This document shows, one piece after another, positions 5,798 to 7,527 of a stretch of 7,527 nt of DNA (positions are counted from its first letter, which is position 1; each line of letters begins with the position of its first letter). The notes beneath the pieces are model-generated. The model saw nothing but the letters and a program-made list of their open reading frames with translations, ran no database searches and was not told where the DNA came from. The position numbers and the translations under genes were made by a program. This DNA is from Kiritimatiellales bacterium (GTDB taxonomy: Bacteria; Verrucomicrobiota; Kiritimatiellia; Kiritimatiellales; Pontiellaceae), in the NCBI GenBank assembly GCA_030625905.1, contig DAOUQA010000106.1, positions 1-7,527 on the forward strand, given 5' to 3'.

Positions 5798-6676
5798 ATG
5801 ACGCACTACATCCACAACATTAACCCGATTGTGTTTGAAATCGGTGGGCCGCTGGCGGTTCGCTGGTACGGCATCTCCTACCTGTTGGGCTTCCTCGCGG
5901 CAATCCTGCTACTTCGACGCTGGTCGAAAAAAGGCGAGTTCGAGGTGCCCGTGCCGGAAGTAAGCAACTTTGTGGTGATGCTGGCCTTCTTCGGCGTATT
6001 CCTCGGCGGACGGATCGGCTATGTTTTGCTCTACAGCTTTGGCTCGTTCCTGGAAAACCCACTCTATCTCTTCAAGGTATGGGAAGGCGGCATGGCCAGC
6101 CACGGCGGGCTGGTCGGCGTGATCCTCTTCATGCTATGGTACGCAAAAAGGCACAAGCATTCGTTCTGGAACCTGAGCGACAACATGGCCTACACGGCCT
6201 CGCTCGGCTTTGCGTTCGGACGGCTGGCCAACTTTGTCAACGGCGAACTGTGGGGGCGCATCACCACCGTAAAGTGGGGCATTATCTTTCCGCAGGAAGC
6301 GGGACTGCATTATGGCCAATACGATCTGCCCATGATTGAAAAAATGGTCGCGGCGGGCAAACTGCTACCGCGCCACCCGTCGCAACTCTATCAGGCTTTC
6401 GCCGAAGGCTTCCTCGTTTTCGGCATCATGCTATTGCTGCGCCGCACCGCCTGGGGCAAGCGACCAGGCGCACTGAGTGCCAGCTTCCTCGCCCTCTACG
6501 CCCTCGCCCGCATCGGCATGGAGTTTTTCCGCGAGCCCGACAGCACCATCTACTTCGGTTGGCTCACCAAAGGCCAGCTCTATTCCATCCTGATGGTTCT
6601 CGGAGCAGCCATCATTATCTACAAACAGAGGCTAGCAGGAACTGAAAGAGAGCAACGGATTTATAAAAGCAACTGA
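5798..6676 (+). CDS. lgt: Phosphatidylglycerol--prolipoprotein diacylglyceryl transferase Lgt
   Basis: Transfers diacylglycerol from phosphatidylglycerol to the lipobox cysteine of preprolipoproteins, the first step of lipoprotein maturation, in the inner membrane. The 292-residue product matches the usual family size (E. coli 291) and has several hydrophobic helices. Family signatures are intact: R-W-Y24-G, G-G-R-I-G-Y (70-75), S-H102-G-G-L-V-G, G-R142-L-A-N145-F-V-N-G-E-L-W-G153-R, H-P-S-Q-L-Y (193-198) and R238-I-G-M-E242-F-F-R-E-P-D. These line up with the catalytic and lipid-binding residues known from E. coli (Y26, H103, R143, N146, G154, R239, E243). ATG 5798 is chosen over TTG 5792. 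Neither has a Shine-Dalgarno, and the predicted transcription start suggests a leaderless message. The last residues and the stop codon lie in a long inverted repeat, so the C-terminal tail may have been reshaped by it. Confidence 0.98.
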   Translation: MTHYIHNINPIVFEIGGPLAVRWYGISYLLGFLAAILLLRRWSKKGEFEVPVPEVSNFVVMLAFFGVFLGGRIGYVLLYSFGSFLENPLYLFKVWEGGMASHGGLVGVILFMLWYAKRHKHSFWNLSDNMAYTASLGFAFGRLANFVNGELWGRITTVKWGIIFPQEAGLHYGQYDLPMIEKMVAAGKLLPRHPSQLYQAFAEGFLVFGIMLLLRRTAWGKRPGALSASFLALYALARIGMEFFREPDSTIYFGWLTKGQLYSILMVLGAAIIIYKQRLAGTEREQRIYKSN

Positions 6677-6709
6677 TCCGCCCATCCGTTGCTTTTATAA
6701 ATCCGTTGC
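6652..6709. repeat. 22-bp perfect inverted repeat spanning the lgt stop codon
   Basis: The arms at 6652-6673 and 6688-6709 are exact reverse complements of 22 bp, with a 14-nt loop (6674-6687) that begins with the lgt TGA. Each arm begins and ends with the same five bases, so ATCCGTTGC also repeats directly (6684-6692 and 6701-6709). The left arm encodes the last seven residues of Lgt. The hairpin is followed by AAATTATTCTTTT rather than an immediate T-run, so it is at best an imperfect terminator; it could instead be a transcript-stabilising or attenuating stem between lgt and the next gene. Confidence 0.85.
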
Positions 6710-6722
6710 AAATTATTCTTTT

Positions 6723-6729
6723 AAGGAGG
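6723..6729 (+). promoter_or_regulatory. Strong Shine-Dalgarno of the PP-loop gene
   Basis: AAGGAGG is a near-perfect anti-16S match, 7 nt before the ATG at 6737, and fixes the start. It is much stronger than the sites of lgt (none visible) and ftsI (weak). It lies 13 nt beyond the end of the long inverted repeat, so the hairpin would not itself mask it. Confidence 0.85.
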
Positions 6730-6736
6730 ATTGATC

Positions 6737-7527
6737 ATGGCAAAGCAGTACAAGGCACTTTCGTTGTTTTCGGGTGGGCTGGACAGCCAACTCGCGGTTT
6801 GCGTGCTGCGCGAACAGGGCGTCCACGTCGAGGGCATCATCTATAGCAGCCCCTTTTTCGGCCCGGAAAAAGGCGAGACGGCGGCCAAGGCGCTGGGCAT
6901 CCCATACCACATTATCGACTTTACTGAAACCATCCTCGAACAGGTACAGCACCCGGCGCACGGCCTCGGAAAAGCCATGAACCCTTGCATCGACTGCCAT
7001 ACCCACATGATCATGCAGGCTGGCAAACTGCTCGAAGAATGGGGCTTCGACTTCATTGCCAGCGGCGAGGTGCTTGCCCAACGTCCGATGTCGCAAAACA
7101 AGCAAAGCCTCAGCGTGGTGGCGCGCTGCTCCAAATACGAAGACCTGCTCGTGCGCCCGCTATCCGCCGCCCTGCTCCCCCCCACCAAGCCGATCCGCGA
7201 GGGATGGATCGATGCCGAGAAGCTCCCCCAATTTTCCGGCCGCAACCGCACCCCGCAGATGCAACTGGCCGAGCTTTTTGGAATTACCGACTACCCCACC
7301 CCAGCCGGCGGTTGCCTGCTGACCGAACCGCGCTTCGGCCAAAAACTCAAGGACCTGCTCGACCACGAAGGCCCCGATGCCGACCGCACCAACATCTGGC
7401 TGCTCCCGACCGGCCGCCACCTGCGGCTGGCCGCCGACGTAAAGATTATCGTCGGCACCAATCAGGCCGACAACGACCTGCTGGAAGAAAAAGCGCACCT
7501 CGAAGACTACCGCATCGCCTGCCCCGA
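6737..7527 (+). CDS. PP-loop ATP pyrophosphatase of the tRNA-thiolation type (MnmA/ThiI-like), 3' end outside window
   Basis: An adenylating enzyme of the N-type ATP pyrophosphatase (PP-loop) superfamily, probably acting in tRNA sulfuration in the cytoplasm. The visible 263 residues begin with a beta strand and the ATP-binding loop S12-G-G-L-D-S17. Residues N-P-C84-I-D-C87 resemble the first catalytic cysteine region of MnmA, and A-G-G-C193-L-L provides a second conserved cysteine in the right relative place. The later block L-P-T-G-R-H-L-R-L (223-231) with K-I-I-V-G (236-240) is seen in proteins often annotated as ThiI-like or carrying an NFACT-type RNA-binding domain. It lacks the N-terminal THUMP domain of true ThiI and does not look like canonical MnmA along its length, so no gene symbol is given. 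The start is firm: AAGGAGG (6723-6729) lies 7 nt upstream. It begins 60 nt after lgt, beyond the long hairpin. Confidence 0.85.
   Translation, partial: MAKQYKALSLFSGGLDSQLAVCVLREQGVHVEGIIYSSPFFGPEKGETAAKALGIPYHIIDFTETILEQVQHPAHGLGKAMNPCIDCHTHMIMQAGKLLEEWGFDFIASGEVLAQRPMSQNKQSLSVVARCSKYEDLLVRPLSAALLPPTKPIREGWIDAEKLPQFSGRNRTPQMQLAELFGITDYPTPAGGCLLTEPRFGQKLKDLLDHEGPDADRTNIWLLPTGRHLRLAADVKIIVGTNQADNDLLEEKAHLEDYRIACP

Noticed and set aside
5511..5801. Overlapping frames on both strands (86 and 90 codons) through 5511-5801
   Set aside because: They run through the inverted repeat and hairpin array; the peptides simply reflect the repeats and show no domain.
1..7527. tRNA, rRNA or known riboswitch
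   Set aside because: No cloverleaf-like segment, rRNA signature or recognisable riboswitch core was seen by eye in any intergenic region; a covariance-model scan was not possible.

Overview
The window (7,527 bp, fairly GC-rich) is a bacterial chromosomal stretch of core cell-envelope and tRNA-modification genes. It contains no plasmid, phage or transposase genes. The left half is the start of a division and cell wall (dcw) cluster on the minus strand, in the classical order mraZ - rsmH - ftsL - ftsI; ftsI is cut by the left edge. The right half is on the plus strand: a secreted cyclophilin-type peptidyl-prolyl isomerase with a C-terminal extension, the lipoprotein diacylglyceryl transferase lgt, and a PP-loop thiolation-type ATPase cut by the right edge. 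The organism is a didactic Gram-negative-style peptidoglycan maker. The cyclophilin tail (an 'F-N-S-T-N-L-T-D-W' type module plus a small beta-rich domain) and the A-rich intergenic repeats suggest the PVC superphylum, perhaps Kiritimatiellota. That placement is inference only.

Layout: ftsI (1-1603, minus, partial), ftsL (1646-2002, minus), rsmH (2005-2958, minus), a repeat-rich 420-bp gap (2959-3378), mraZ (3379-3834, minus), a divergent intergenic region (3835-4124) with a good mraZ promoter, the cyclophilin gene (4125-5282, plus), a possible small membrane-protein gene running against its 3' end (5055-5402, minus), a structured intergenic region (5403-5797), lgt (5798-6676, plus), a 22-bp perfect inverted repeat over the lgt stop codon, and the PP-loop gene (6737-7527, plus, partial).

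The left cluster makes one functional set: MraZ (regulator), RsmH (16S rRNA methylation), FtsL (divisome membrane scaffold) and FtsI (septal transpeptidase), presumably read from the promoter just upstream of mraZ. Lgt starts lipoprotein maturation at the inner membrane. The cyclophilin is exported and would act outside the cytoplasm. No new enzyme system is evident among the genes. The unexplained material is mostly non-coding: (i) the long mraZ-rsmH gap bounded by imperfect direct repeats; (ii) an array upstream of lgt in which an 11-nt motif with a covarying base pair recurs three times between hairpins; (iii) a lgt promoter placed so that its transcript would be nearly leaderless; (iv) the long perfect hairpin at the end of lgt; and (v) the antisense small gene, which has its own promoter and ribosome binding site.
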